The notes under the pieces were generated by a model, which was not told the DNA's origin, did not search any database, and saw nothing but the letters and a program-made list of their open reading frames with translations. Made by a program: the position numbers and the translations under genes. Shown one piece after another: positions 9,393 to 17,087 of a stretch of 64,000 nucleotides of DNA (positions are counted from its first letter, which is position 1; every line of letters starts with the position of its first letter). The stretch is from Roseihalotalea indica (GTDB taxonomy: Bacteria > Bacteroidota > Bacteroidia > Cytophagales > Cyclobacteriaceae). The stretch lies in the NCBI RefSeq assembly GCF_022458895.1, contig NZ_JAINFL010000004.1, positions 1,035,832-1,099,831 of the forward strand, in the 5' to 3' direction.

Positions 9393-10139
9393 TTAGGTGA
9401 GCATGCCTCCATCTACCTGTAATACTTGCCCGGTGATATAGGTAGATAGATCAGAAGCTAAGAACAGGGCACAATCGGCAACGTCTTCTGGTTTACCTCC
9501 CCGCTTTAATGGAATTGCGTCTCGCCAACTTTGTACTGTTTTTTCGTCTAACTTTTCTGTCATCTCAGTCTCGATAAAGCCTGGCGCAATAGCATTGCTC
9601 CGAATATTTCTTGATCCTAATTCAAGTGCCACGGATTTAGTAAATCCAATTATACCTGCCTTCGAGGCAGCATAATTAGCTTGTCCGGCATTTCCTTTAA
9701 TACCCACCACCGAAGTTAAGTTAATTATTGAACCGCTTTTCTGCTTTAAAAAAGTTCGCAGGGATGCTTTTACGGTATTGTACACTGACTTTAGGTTAAC
9801 GTCTATTACTTTATCCCACATTTCTTCGCTCATCCGCATCAGTAATGTATCCTGAGTAATCCCGGCATTATTAACTAAAATATCCAGGCTATTAAAATCC
9901 GACACCACGTCGGCAACCAATTGCTCGGCTGCGCTAAATTCTGATGCATCTGATTTATATCCTTTAGCTTTTATACCAAAGCTAGACAACTCCTGCTCTA
10001 GTGCCTCTCCTTTTTCTACACTAGACAAATACGTAAAGGCAACATTGGCTCCTTGTTCAGCAAATCGAGTTGCAATAGAGCGCCCTATCCCTTTTGAAGC
10101 TCCGGTAATCAGAGCTGTTTTTCCTGCTAATAGTTTCAT
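9393..10139 (-). CDS. fabG: 3-oxoacyl-[ACP] reductase FabG
   Basis: A 248-residue classical short-chain dehydrogenase that reduces 3-ketoacyl-ACP with NADPH in each round of fatty-acid elongation. The cofactor-binding TGASKGIGRSIA motif lies at residues about 10-21, NNAG near 92-95, and the catalytic Ser-Tyr-Lys set in SVVGIKGNAGQANYAASKAG (S about 143, Y about 156, K about 160). The C-terminal ITGQVLQVDGGM signature is the FabG hallmark. Length is typical. It is monocistronic or loosely linked to the VWA membrane protein gene, from which it is separated by 141 bases. Confidence 0.94.
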   Translation of the reverse strand: MKLLAGKTALITGASKGIGRSIATRFAEQGANVAFTYLSSVEKGEALEQELSSFGIKAKGYKSDASEFSAAEQLVADVVSDFNSLDILVNNAGITQDTLLMRMSEEMWDKVIDVNLKSVYNTVKASLRTFLKQKSGSIINLTSVVGIKGNAGQANYAASKAGIIGFTKSVALELGSRNIRSNAIAPGFIETEMTEKLDEKTVQSWRDAIPLKRGGKPEDVADCALFLASDLSTYITGQVLQVDGGMLT

Positions 10140-10214
10140 GGGTCAAAATGATTATCATTGATTTTTCACCAAACTTAAGGAAATAATTGGAGGAGCGGCA
10201 GTAGTTTGGGCTGA

Positions 10215-10260
10215 AAACAAAAAGCCATAGGTAAAACCGCTAAGACGGTCACCTATGGCT
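10215..10260 (-). terminator. Rho-independent terminator of the GAF gene
   Basis: Arms AGCCATAGGT (10223-10232) and ACCTATGGCT (10251-10260) are perfectly complementary. An inner GACCGTC/GGTTTT region adds a partly paired loop. On the minus strand the stem is followed by TTTTTGTTTT, so it ends the GAF-gene transcript, about 37 bases past its stop codon. Confidence 0.85.
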
Positions 10261-10296
10261 ATAGCATGGTCTGATTATAAACTGCTTAAACTTTTA

Positions 10297-10785
10297 CTAC
10301 AATACCTCTTCAATAAGGTGCATAACTTGCTGTAAATTTCGTTTATCCAACTCGGTAAAGTTTCTTAGCCGATGGCTATTGATATTTAATATTAATGATA
10401 CTTCACCCCGGCAATACGCAGGTACCGCAATTTCAGATTTATCAAAGTCACTGGTGGGTATATGCCCCAGATATTGCTCTACATCCTCTACCATAACGGT
10501 ACACTCCCGAGCAAAAGCCGACCCACAGACACCTTCTTCTTTCAGTATACGAGTTTTTGCTGCCGGTCCCTGAAATGGCCCTAGAACCAGTTCATCTTCT
10601 TCCACAAAGTAGAACCCCGTCCATGAGAAGTTCATGCCCTGATGCAGAATAGCTGCGATGTTACCAAGGTTGGCAATGAGATCATTTTCGTTGTAAATTA
10701 TATCTCTAATTTGCCGGAGTAATACATTATACTGTTGCTGTTTACTATCACCTTGAGAACTAATATAAGTTTTAAGCATAACCAT
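10297..10785 (-). CDS. GAF-domain protein resembling free methionine-(R)-sulfoxide reductase, active site altered
   Basis: A 162-residue single GAF domain that lines up along its whole length with the fRMsr (MsrC) family: FSWTGFYFVEEDELVLGPFQG, GVCGSAFAREC, GHIPTSDFDKSEIAVP and FTELDKRNLQQ. Active fRMsr enzymes use several cysteines and acidic residues. Here only the cysteine of GVCG is retained at a standard position, and the usual cysteine in the GHIAC segment is replaced (GHIPT). The substrate-binding LDIDS-type motif reads LNINS, so two aspartates have become asparagines; the glutamate of SEI is kept. Methionine-sulfoxide reduction is therefore doubtful, and the protein may bind another small ligand. 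It is transcribed divergently from the DUF4174 gene. Alternative start two codons in (10779). Confidence 0.8.
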   Translation of the reverse strand: MVMLKTYISSQGDSKQQQYNVLLRQIRDIIYNENDLIANLGNIAAILHQGMNFSWTGFYFVEEDELVLGPFQGPAAKTRILKEEGVCGSAFARECTVMVEDVEQYLGHIPTSDFDKSEIAVPAYCRGEVSLILNINSHRLRNFTELDKRNLQQVMHLIEEVL

Positions 10786-10974
10786 ATCTAAGCGATTCTA
10801 AAGCTAAATAAATAAATTTTATAATCTAACCAATGTTAACTATTATTTAAATTAAAATAATTATTACAAAGGTACTAAAATTTATATATATGTCAATTTT
10901 TTGTCAGAAAAATTATATTATAACCATAATTAAGATTCATCGGTTATAAGGTATATGTAAGATTAAGACCTATA

Positions 10975-11421
10975 ATGCACTATTTCATCCCTTTCAGTAC
11001 ATTTTTCATTTTATTTTTTAATACAGTTATGGCTCAGGATATTGATATTCTTGGTGATAATCGATGGAAAAACAGAGTGTTATTGATATATGCTGACTCG
11101 GATCTTTCAACCGAATACCAACAGCAATTGCAGGAGATTGAGGGGCACCGTAAAGGAATAAATGAGCGGGACATTATTGTTTATAGCATATTTCATCAGC
11201 AGATTGTTGCATCAGAAGGAAAAATAGAAGATAAGAGAGCCGCTCAGGCCTTACGCCAGAAGTATAGTATTTCTAATAGCCAACTAACTATTGTATTAAT
11301 TGGAAAGGATGGGGGTGAGAAATTAACGCAAAAAGGATTATTAGGTGCTGAACAACTTTTTGGTGTTATTGACCAAATGCCTATGCGTAAAGAGGAAATG
11401 AAAGAAAGCCAATCGGGCTAG
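10975..11421 (+). CDS. DUF4174 secreted protein
   Basis: A 148-residue protein with an N-terminal signal peptide (MHYFIPFSTFFILFFNTVMA, cleavage after VMA) and a thioredoxin-fold-like DUF4174 domain. Recognisable family features are WKNRVLLIYAD at the start of the domain, the NERDIIVY strand, IVLIGKDGGEKL, and the C-terminal IDQMPMRKEEM signature. The domain is widespread in Bacteroidota and Proteobacteria as an exported protein of unknown function; no CxxC redox motif is present. The stop codon is interlocked with that of the convergent DUF3108 gene (shared CTAG). Confidence 0.85.
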   Translation: MHYFIPFSTFFILFFNTVMAQDIDILGDNRWKNRVLLIYADSDLSTEYQQQLQEIEGHRKGINERDIIVYSIFHQQIVASEGKIEDKRAAQALRQKYSISNSQLTIVLIGKDGGEKLTQKGLLGAEQLFGVIDQMPMRKEEMKESQSG

Positions 11422-12221
11422 TTTCTGAGATTTTCCATCTCTTTAATATCAATTTCAATAGCTCCTATCGCAAGTTTGGCTTTCACTTTTAGTGGTACTT
11501 TATTTCGGTCATCGGATATCCACACTTGAACTGGATCATCACCATCTTCAAAAAACGAGTTCTTAGGAAGAATAGGTGCTACTATGATAGAGTTGATTTC
11601 GCCAATTTTGGTATTCAAAAGCTCTCTACCAATAATTTTAATTTCAATAGCATATACTTCTTCAGCAAAAAAACCCTGTAACTGGATTACTTCGCCTACT
11701 TTATAGTTACTATAGTCAAGTGTGCGTAAAAAATAGTATCCCCCAACAATGTCTAATACATTATCAGGCACAGTAAATACTTCTTTAGCTTTTACCTTAC
11801 GGGTTTTCTTGTCTAATTTTAAAACAGTGGCAACATCATTTTCGTGGTCAAAGTTTACCATTTCGTTTTTACGATACTTGCCTTCTTGGATATAACGGTA
11901 AGATCTTAATGGAAGAATAGAGGTAGTATCTACATATGCGCCATAGTTATTACGCACACTATATAGTACATCAGCTAATCCGGTAGTGTTACCAAACACA
12001 TCAATTTTATAACAGGGGCGCCCGTTTACATCGTAATGATTCTCCTGAACTTTCATTACAGCCTCTGCGGCGTTAATGAGTCCATAATGCACCCGGTACT
12101 TTAATATTTCTCCAGGACCAAAACTTTCATTATCGATATAACGGTAAGCGTTGGGCCCTCCGTATTGGAAAGCCATGCTCATTAATGCAATCCCCAAAAG
12201 TGTGATAAAGTATTTTTTCAT
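11418..12221 (-). CDS. DUF3108 secreted protein
   Basis: About 267 residues with an N-terminal signal peptide (MKKYFITLLGIALMSMAF). The body is a beta-rich DUF3108-like domain: GPGEILKYRVHYGLINAAEA at the start, a central YRYIQEGKYRKNEMVNFDHEN segment, and a C-terminal PVQVWISDDRNKVPLKVKAKLAIGAI typical of the family, thought to sit in the periplasm or outer membrane. I chose the ATG at 12221 because the signal peptide begins there; an in-frame ATG five codons upstream (12236) is possible. The product's activity is unknown. It converges on the DUF4174 gene with a four-base overlap. Confidence 0.8.
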   Translation of the reverse strand: MKKYFITLLGIALMSMAFQYGGPNAYRYIDNESFGPGEILKYRVHYGLINAAEAVMKVQENHYDVNGRPCYKIDVFGNTTGLADVLYSVRNNYGAYVDTTSILPLRSYRYIQEGKYRKNEMVNFDHENDVATVLKLDKKTRKVKAKEVFTVPDNVLDIVGGYYFLRTLDYSNYKVGEVIQLQGFFAEEVYAIEIKIIGRELLNTKIGEINSIIVAPILPKNSFFEDGDDPVQVWISDDRNKVPLKVKAKLAIGAIEIDIKEMENLRN

Positions 12222-12337
12222 GCTACCCACTTTCATATATCAAAAGAAAAAATCGTGCAAGTTTTATGCAAGATCCCTTCTTTCTTGCAATTTATAACGT
12301 AAATCGGTCGACTTCAGTTAACCCTTTACCTTCGCAT

Positions 12338-12355
12338 TTGTACGTTAACGTACAA
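12338..12355. promoter_or_regulatory. Perfect 18-bp palindrome, possible operator
   Basis: TTGTACGTTAACGTACAA reads identically on both strands. A TACCTTCG element (12327-12334), one base from the Bacteroidota -7 consensus TAnnTTTG, ends a few bases before it, although I see no matching -33 TTG. A palindrome at a transcription start would suit a dimeric repressor. The palindrome is certain; its function is inferred. Confidence 0.5.
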
Positions 12356-12528
12356 TTTATGAACGATAGTGTACAACAGATCCTCCATTCTTCCCATATA
12401 CAGGTCAGTTCATGAGATGGCATACTTATTGAATCTGACAAAATGAATATCATTAACCCTATTAAAATACGTTTTAGTTTGATTTGAGCATATTACTAAG
12501 AGTCGGGGCTTTCGTCCGACTCTTTTTT
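12340..12528 (+). ncRNA. Candidate small RNA or leader ending at an orphan terminator
   Basis: The 300-base gap between the DUF3108 and COG4324 genes holds no convincing protein gene. Its plus strand has a possible -7 element and the 18-bp palindrome at one end and a good terminator at the other. Only tiny frames lie between (18 codons from 12360; 14 codons from 12442). Because both flanking genes are on the minus strand, the plus-strand terminator needs another transcript to serve, so a roughly 190-nt RNA is the simplest reading. No known RNA family was recognised. Confidence 0.3.
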
Positions 12529-12530
12529 AT
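12494..12530 (+). terminator. Orphan rho-independent terminator on plus strand
   Basis: Stem AAGAGTCGG / CCGACTCTT with loop GGCTTTCGT followed by TTTTTATTTT on the plus strand. On the minus strand no T-run follows, so it does not obviously serve the COG4324 gene reading the other way. Confidence 0.8.
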
Positions 12531-12537
12531 TTTCTGC

Positions 12538-13572
12538 TCAATATTTTTGTTTCAAAAATCTAAGATACTTTTTTAGATCTCCCTGAAACTCGTTTTTAAG
12601 TTCTTTCTCAAAGTCATCAAGCTTGGCTTGGTATCGCACATATGATTTGAAGAATGTATTGTTTGGTAAATCCCCCTGACTCTTCAGTTTTTCTACGGCT
12701 TTGCGATATTGAGCAGTGGACAAACTTAAAGTATCAGTTTTCATCACAATCTGCCGAATAAGTTCCTCCTTTTTTGCTTGTTTTTTCTCATACTCCAGTT
12801 TTTCAGAAAAAGATTTGTAAAGGCTATCTAACTGATTGGTTCCTCGAAGAATATGATCAACATATTTCTGCCGGTCTTCTAAGTATAAAATATAGTCTTT
12901 TACTTCATCAGATTCTTTACCGTACTTATGAGATAAAAAAGCTTCAGCCCCTTTATTTCCGATAAAAGATGCAATATTTTCGTTCAGTCGCAAGCTGTCT
13001 TTAACGAATACAGTGCCATGAGTAAGTTCATGGATGATTGTGTTGGCCACTCGCCCATCAGACCGAAATAGTAAACTTGATAATATTGGATCATTAAAAA
13101 AACCTAATGTACTCCATGCGCTGACGGTACGAATGCCTGTATCCAAACCGGATTCTTCTAATTCTTTTTTTTCATGAAGTGCTTTTTCATGATCAAAAAA
13201 TCCTTTGTATGAAAATGTTCCCAATAGCGGAAACCGCCATTCTCGGTCATCCAAAGAAAAAGGTTCTGTAGCAGTAATTACCCATAAAATAGGCTTTCCT
13301 TTTTGGTCGTACACACTTTGATAACTCCCTGATTTTTCAGTACCAATACTATCAATAGCAAACTGTTTAATCTCTTGCACAAGCCGAACTTTATATTTTA
13401 AAGAGTCAGCAACGTTAGGGTCAACCAGTATCTCTTTGATTGGCCTTGCATTCCATAGTACATTAAACTGCCCTTTTGCTTGCATTATACCATAGCTCAC
13501 TAACTCATGTTGCCAGATCAGATATACCCCTCCTACCAATACTATCGCTACCCCAATTTTTTTTATCATCAT
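12538..13572 (-). CDS. Predicted aminopeptidase of the COG4324 family
   Basis: A 344-residue membrane-anchored predicted metallopeptidase. An N-terminal hydrophobic helix (residues about 5-21) is followed by the COG4324 domain. The zinc-binding motif appears as TIIHELTHGTVFV (HELTH, near residue 183), with a downstream glutamate in LNENIASFIGNKGAEAFL, the arrangement of a gluzincin. The upstream TVSAWSTLGFFNDPILSS block is strongly characteristic. The C-terminus is a lysine/glutamate-rich coiled coil. The substrate is unknown; the family is called aminopeptidase by prediction only. It is transcribed divergently from recA, 231 bases away. Confidence 0.82.
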   Translation of the reverse strand: MMIKKIGVAIVLVGGVYLIWQHELVSYGIMQAKGQFNVLWNARPIKEILVDPNVADSLKYKVRLVQEIKQFAIDSIGTEKSGSYQSVYDQKGKPILWVITATEPFSLDDREWRFPLLGTFSYKGFFDHEKALHEKKELEESGLDTGIRTVSAWSTLGFFNDPILSSLLFRSDGRVANTIIHELTHGTVFVKDSLRLNENIASFIGNKGAEAFLSHKYGKESDEVKDYILYLEDRQKYVDHILRGTNQLDSLYKSFSEKLEYEKKQAKKEELIRQIVMKTDTLSLSTAQYRKAVEKLKSQGDLPNNTFFKSYVRYQAKLDDFEKELKNEFQGDLKKYLRFLKQKY

Positions 13573-13747
13573 CTTAGTATTTACTATCCCCCTTTTTTCA
13601 TGTATCTTTGATATTAGCTCAACAGTTATTTTTAATAAGCTGATTATCAGAGTATTACACTAATTCTATTTTTTTATTATTTATCAAATTTACAAATTAT
13701 TAGCAACCAATCTATTAACCAAACTGTTCTTGTTTTACGTAATAAGC

Positions 13748-13778
13748 TTGCAAAAAATACTTAAAAAAAGTATATTTG
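13748..13778 (+). promoter_or_regulatory. Bacteroidota-type promoter of recA
   Basis: TTG (13748-13750), 20 bases, then TATATTTG (13771-13778) match the Bacteroidota sigma consensus TTG-N(19-21)-TAnnTTTG. The predicted start lies about 20 bases before the recA ATG, so the leader is short. I see no obvious LexA-like dyad. Confidence 0.7.
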
Positions 13779-13803
13779 CTTTATCAACCATAATCGAACA
13801 TTC

Positions 13804-14877
13804 ATGAGCGATCAAACAGAAAAACTGAAAGCCCTTCAATTAACTATTGATAAACTTGATAAAACCTATGGCAAAGGTACTGTAATGAAACTTAGTGATG
13901 AGCGTGTTGAGGATGTGCCTGCTATCCCAACAGGCTCACTAGGGCTGGATATTGCTTTAGGCGTTGGAGGTGTTCCCAGAGGGCGCGTAGTTGAAATTTA
14001 CGGTCCTGAATCTTCCGGTAAAACTACGTTGGCAATGCATTGTATTGCTGAGGCGCAAAAAGCAGGAGGCATCGCAGCTATTGTTGATGCCGAGCATGCT
14101 TTTGACCGAAGTTACGCTCAAAAGTTAGGGATTGACACTGAAAACTTACTTATTTCGCAACCAGATAATGGGGAGCAGGCTTTAGAAATTGCCGAGCATC
14201 TTATCCGTTCTGGTGCCATTGATATCATTGTCATTGACTCAGTAGCTGCTCTGGTACCTCGCGGCGAATTAGAAGGTGAAATGGGTGATAGCAAAATGGG
14301 ATTACAGGCACGCTTAATGTCCCAGGCGCTGAGAAAACTCACTGGTGCTATTAACAAAACAAAATGCACGTGTATTTTCATTAATCAACTTCGAGAGAAA
14401 ATCGGGGTTATGTTTGGAAACCCGGAAACAACAACTGGGGGTAACGCTCTAAAGTTCTATGCATCGGTACGTTTGGATATCCGACGCATCGGTCAAATTA
14501 AAGAAGGTTCTGACAATGTAACCGGAAACCGTACTAGAGTTAAAGTAGTAAAGAACAAAGTTGCTCCTCCTTTCAAGGTTGTGGAATTTGATATTATGTA
14601 TGGGGAAGGAATTTCAAAAGTTGGTGAAATTCTTGATTTAGGAGTAGAAATGGACATTGTGAAAAAATCAGGGTCATGGTTTTCCTACGAAACTGAAAAA
14701 CTTGGACAAGGACGGGACGCAGTAAAACGCATCTTACTTGACAATCCTGAGTTGATGAATGAAGTTGAATTAAAAATAAGGAATAAAGTGAATGGTATAG
14801 AACCTGAAACTAAAGAAGTTACAGAAGACGAGGCTTTATTAAATGAAGCTGGCACTTCATCAAATGGGAAAAAATAG
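13804..14877 (+). CDS. recA: Recombinase A
   Basis: A 357-residue RecA, the ATP-dependent strand-exchange protein of homologous recombination and SOS induction. The N-terminal helix ([21 protein letters not shown]), Walker A GPESSGKT (residues about 68-75), Walker [13 protein letters not shown], and the L1/L2 DNA-binding loops ([21 protein letters not shown] and [22 protein letters not shown]) are complete. The C-terminus is acidic ([18 protein letters not shown]), which is normal. A strong promoter precedes it and a terminator follows, so it is transcribed alone. Nothing is unusual. Confidence 0.98.
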   Translation: MSDQTEKLKALQLTIDKLDKTYGKGTVMKLSDERVEDVPAIPTGSLGLDIALGVGGVPRGRVVEIYGPESSGKTTLAMHCIAEAQKAGGIAAIVDAEHAFDRSYAQKLGIDTENLLISQPDNGEQALEIAEHLIRSGAIDIIVIDSVAALVPRGELEGEMGDSKMGLQARLMSQALRKLTGAINKTKCTCIFINQLREKIGVMFGNPETTTGGNALKFYASVRLDIRRIGQIKEGSDNVTGNRTRVKVVKNKVAPPFKVVEFDIMYGEGISKVGEILDLGVEMDIVKKSGSWFSYETEKLGQGRDAVKRILLDNPELMNEVELKIRNKVNGIEPETKEVTEDEALLNEAGTSSNGKK

Positions 14878-14908
14878 TATTTTAGTTTTTTGGGTTAATG
14901 TTGTTCAA

Positions 14909-14941
14909 AGAGCCGCCTTTTTAGACGGCTCTTTCTTTTTG
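14909..14941 (+). terminator. recA terminator overlapping the neighbouring stop codon
   Basis: Stem AGAGCCG (14909-14915) / CGGCTCT (14926-14932) followed by TTCTTTTT on the plus strand. The stop codon of the convergent hydrolase gene lies inside the loop (14921-14923). Confidence 0.85.
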
Positions 14942-15574
14942 GAGAAAGTTTGCTAAAACTTTCGGAGGTATTTCATGTTTGCCAGAGAACTGAAAAATTT
15001 CAGGATAAACTCCATATTCTTCAAAGGTTGTCTGTAGCTTACTAAAGCTCTTCTCAGTGACAAACTGGTCCTGATCACCGTACACGTATGACAACTTTTT
15101 CCCGGTAAATATACTGCGGCTGTGTACGGCATCTATATCGGTTGGAAAATCACCAGCCCACATGATCATTTCATCAAAAGAAATATTTGTTTGTGTAACC
15201 CATCGAATCAGCGTTGAAACACCTTGAGAAAAAGCAAATAAGACAGTACGTTTAGGAGGCTTATGGCTATCATAAATCTTGTAATAAATAGATGAAAGGT
15301 ACTCAACATAATTGCGAATGGCTGTTTCACGGAACTCACGGGTCATCCAGGTAGCTCCTACTCGACCGTTTACCCCTTGCAAATAGAATAGAGAAAGGCC
15401 CTCGGGCGCAATTACATAAGCGCGATTGGAAAGCATTTCAAATTTTGGCAGAAAATAACTTGCCAACTGGCCATACCCATGCAAAACAAACCATAGCTCA
15501 TTAGAAGCAAAAGCCACTTCACCGAGAGTATAATATCTTGCATTTATTTGAACTGGAATAGAATGTTCTTGCAT
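14921..15574 (-). CDS. Alpha/beta-hydrolase (carboxylesterase-like)
   Basis: A 217-residue cytoplasmic alpha/beta-hydrolase similar in size and order to the phospholipase/carboxylesterase group. The oxyanion-hole HG appears in LWFVLHGYGQ, the nucleophile in FAFSQGVS (a GxSxG variant with Ala in the first place), the acid probably the second Asp of YGDQDQFV, and the histidine in FSGKHEI near the C-terminus. All triad residues are therefore present. The substrate is unknown. It lies downstream of the signalling operon's terminator, in the same direction, and converges on recA, sharing its terminator. Confidence 0.8.
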   Translation of the reverse strand: MQEHSIPVQINARYYTLGEVAFASNELWFVLHGYGQLASYFLPKFEMLSNRAYVIAPEGLSLFYLQGVNGRVGATWMTREFRETAIRNYVEYLSSIYYKIYDSHKPPKRTVLFAFSQGVSTLIRWVTQTNISFDEMIMWAGDFPTDIDAVHSRSIFTGKKLSYVYGDQDQFVTEKSFSKLQTTFEEYGVYPEIFQFSGKHEIPPKVLANFLQKERAV

Positions 15575-15576
15575 AG

Positions 15577-15603
15577 GAAAAAAAAAGACCTCAAATGAGG
15601 CCT
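15577..15603 (-). terminator. Rho-independent terminator at the end of the signalling operon
   Basis: On the minus strand an 8-bp stem AGGCCTCA / TGAGGTCT (one G-T pair) is followed by nine T residues. It lies 26 bases after the stop of the last gene of the train that begins with cheR at 27165. Confidence 0.8.
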
Positions 15604-15628
15604 GATTGTTCTTGAGCTTTATGAAAGG

Positions 15629-16066
15629 TTACCGTTTAAATCCTAAAACCGCACCTCCACAATGACTTTGCGACCCTTCAAATGTAAACGTGATGTAGTA
15701 AATACCCGTTGCATTACAGGGGTAAATAATACCTCGGTTAAAATTACCATTGGCAAAGCTAGTTCCTACTTTTTTACGATTAGAATCATATAAGCTTACT
15801 ACAATTCCATCTGTTTCGCTACCTTCAGCACAGATATTCAAAAAATACTGGGTGCCTTTTGCGAAGACGTATGAGTACTCAATTTTATCTTTAGCTCCCC
15901 CTTCACCATTAACTTCATAACTTTTAACAAAGTTAAAGCCGTCGGCAAGCTGAGGAATACATGCCTCGGTATACACAGAAGGATCGCATTGAGCTTCAGC
16001 TTCTAGGGTATTTAAAAGCACGCCAAACACTAGGCTCAATACTGTTACAATCGCTTTCATATACAT
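15629..16066 (-). CDS. Small secreted protein of unknown function
   Basis: About 145 residues. The ATG at 16066 (or 16060) begins a clear signal peptide (MKAIVTVLSLVFGVLLNTLEAEA, cleavage before QCDP); a longer frame to 16138 would overlap the upstream gene and lacks a signal. The mature part is beta-rich with five cysteines (QCDP, EACIP, NICAEG, YPCNA, SHCGG) and YYITFTFEGS near the C-terminus, suggesting a small disulfide-linked beta-sandwich. No family was recognised. It begins ten bases after the lipoprotein gene's stop and ends the signalling gene train. Confidence 0.7.
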   Translation of the reverse strand: MYMKAIVTVLSLVFGVLLNTLEAEAQCDPSVYTEACIPQLADGFNFVKSYEVNGEGGAKDKIEYSYVFAKGTQYFLNICAEGSETDGIVVSLYDSNRKKVGTSFANGNFNRGIIYPCNATGIYYITFTFEGSQSHCGGAVLGFKR

Positions 16067-16076
16067 GCGTACTATT

Positions 16077-16982
16077 TTAATGAATGATGTAGTCTCGGAT
16101 AGATGAAGTAATACGGGCAATCTCATGAACATTTTCATCAGTAATGTTAATGGTTGTGGTACTGTTGTTTGAAATCGTTACAATGCCATTAACTTCCTGA
16201 AGTGTAGACTCTGCGTAAGTCTGGGTAATATTAATATTATCAAACTCTGCCTGTAGTTTAGCCATTCTCTCCGCTAGCTCTTTCATATTAGGATTACTGT
16301 CACTATAAAATGAAAGTAATAGCATAATATTCTCTAGGATAATTTTTTGTTCTCCAATCCTCTCCTTTAACTCATCATTAGTCATGTTTCTCTCAGTTAC
16401 CTGACAGATAATATGCAATGCTTCTAACCATCCTCCTGTGAGCAATAACACACTCAAGTTAGCTCGTTGCTGTTCTTGTAGAGAAGAGTTAATATTGTTA
16501 AAATTTTTGGTAGTAATTAGAAGCAGGGAATCAAGATTTCGACTGTTGGTAGCTAGACGTCGTATTACTCCAAAATCAAAGAATTGTCCGATGCTCAGTC
16601 CGTCCGCAAGATCACGAATCGCTGTTAGATACTCAAAGGCATCCTGATTTTGTTCATAAATATTAGTATACCCAAGATCAGTTCCGTATACACCTAAGTT
16701 GAGTGCTTTTTTGTAATTACTATTGTAACTTGATAGCTTTTGAGTTCCGTTGAGCAAGCTAATATCGTAATTCGTTCCAGATTGCTTTAATAGTACTGCA
16801 ATTTCCAGAGGGGAAGGGATTTGTTGTAAGATACTTTCCAATACCTCTTCTGAAATAACGGGGGCTGTACTTTCAGCAGATTCTAAACTATCAAGAAAAG
16901 CTTGTTCGTCTATTTGCGATCCTGAATCACAGGACCATAAAGCAACTGATGTTACACTAAACAATAATAATAGTCTTTTCAT
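16077..16982 (-). CDS. Helical lipoprotein of unknown function
   Basis: About 301 residues starting at the ATG of MKRLLLLFSV, which gives a proper lipoprotein signal with lipobox LWSC followed by DSGS, so the mature N-terminal cysteine is at residue 18. Asp at +2 may favour inner-membrane retention in some bacteria, but sorting rules in Bacteroidota differ. The rest is largely helical: LEIAVLLKQSGTNYD, LSIGQFFDFGVIRR, ERIGEQKIILENIMLLLSFYS and a C-terminal TTTINITDENVHEIARIT. The pattern resembles other Bacteroidota exported helical proteins, without a named domain. It follows the TerB-ABC gene by about 100 bases and may act with that transporter. Confidence 0.7.
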   Translation of the reverse strand: MKRLLLLFSVTSVALWSCDSGSQIDEQAFLDSLESAESTAPVISEEVLESILQQIPSPLEIAVLLKQSGTNYDISLLNGTQKLSSYNSNYKKALNLGVYGTDLGYTNIYEQNQDAFEYLTAIRDLADGLSIGQFFDFGVIRRLATNSRNLDSLLLITTKNFNNINSSLQEQQRANLSVLLLTGGWLEALHIICQVTERNMTNDELKERIGEQKIILENIMLLLSFYSDSNPNMKELAERMAKLQAEFDNINITQTYAESTLQEVNGIVTISNNSTTTINITDENVHEIARITSSIRDYIIH

Positions 16983-17087
16983 GCAAAGATTCCAGATTTG
17001 ATGTGACAAAGGTATCATAGGTTACTCCTAGTCAAAATTGAAATAGAGTGATTATCTTACGTGTGAACTTTTTCAAATACAAAAGGA

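Noticed and set aside
12360..12486. Tiny frames of 18 and 14 codons as peptide genes
   Set aside because: No ribosome-binding site, no recognisable peptide, and they are short enough to arise by chance; kept only as part of the RNA candidate.
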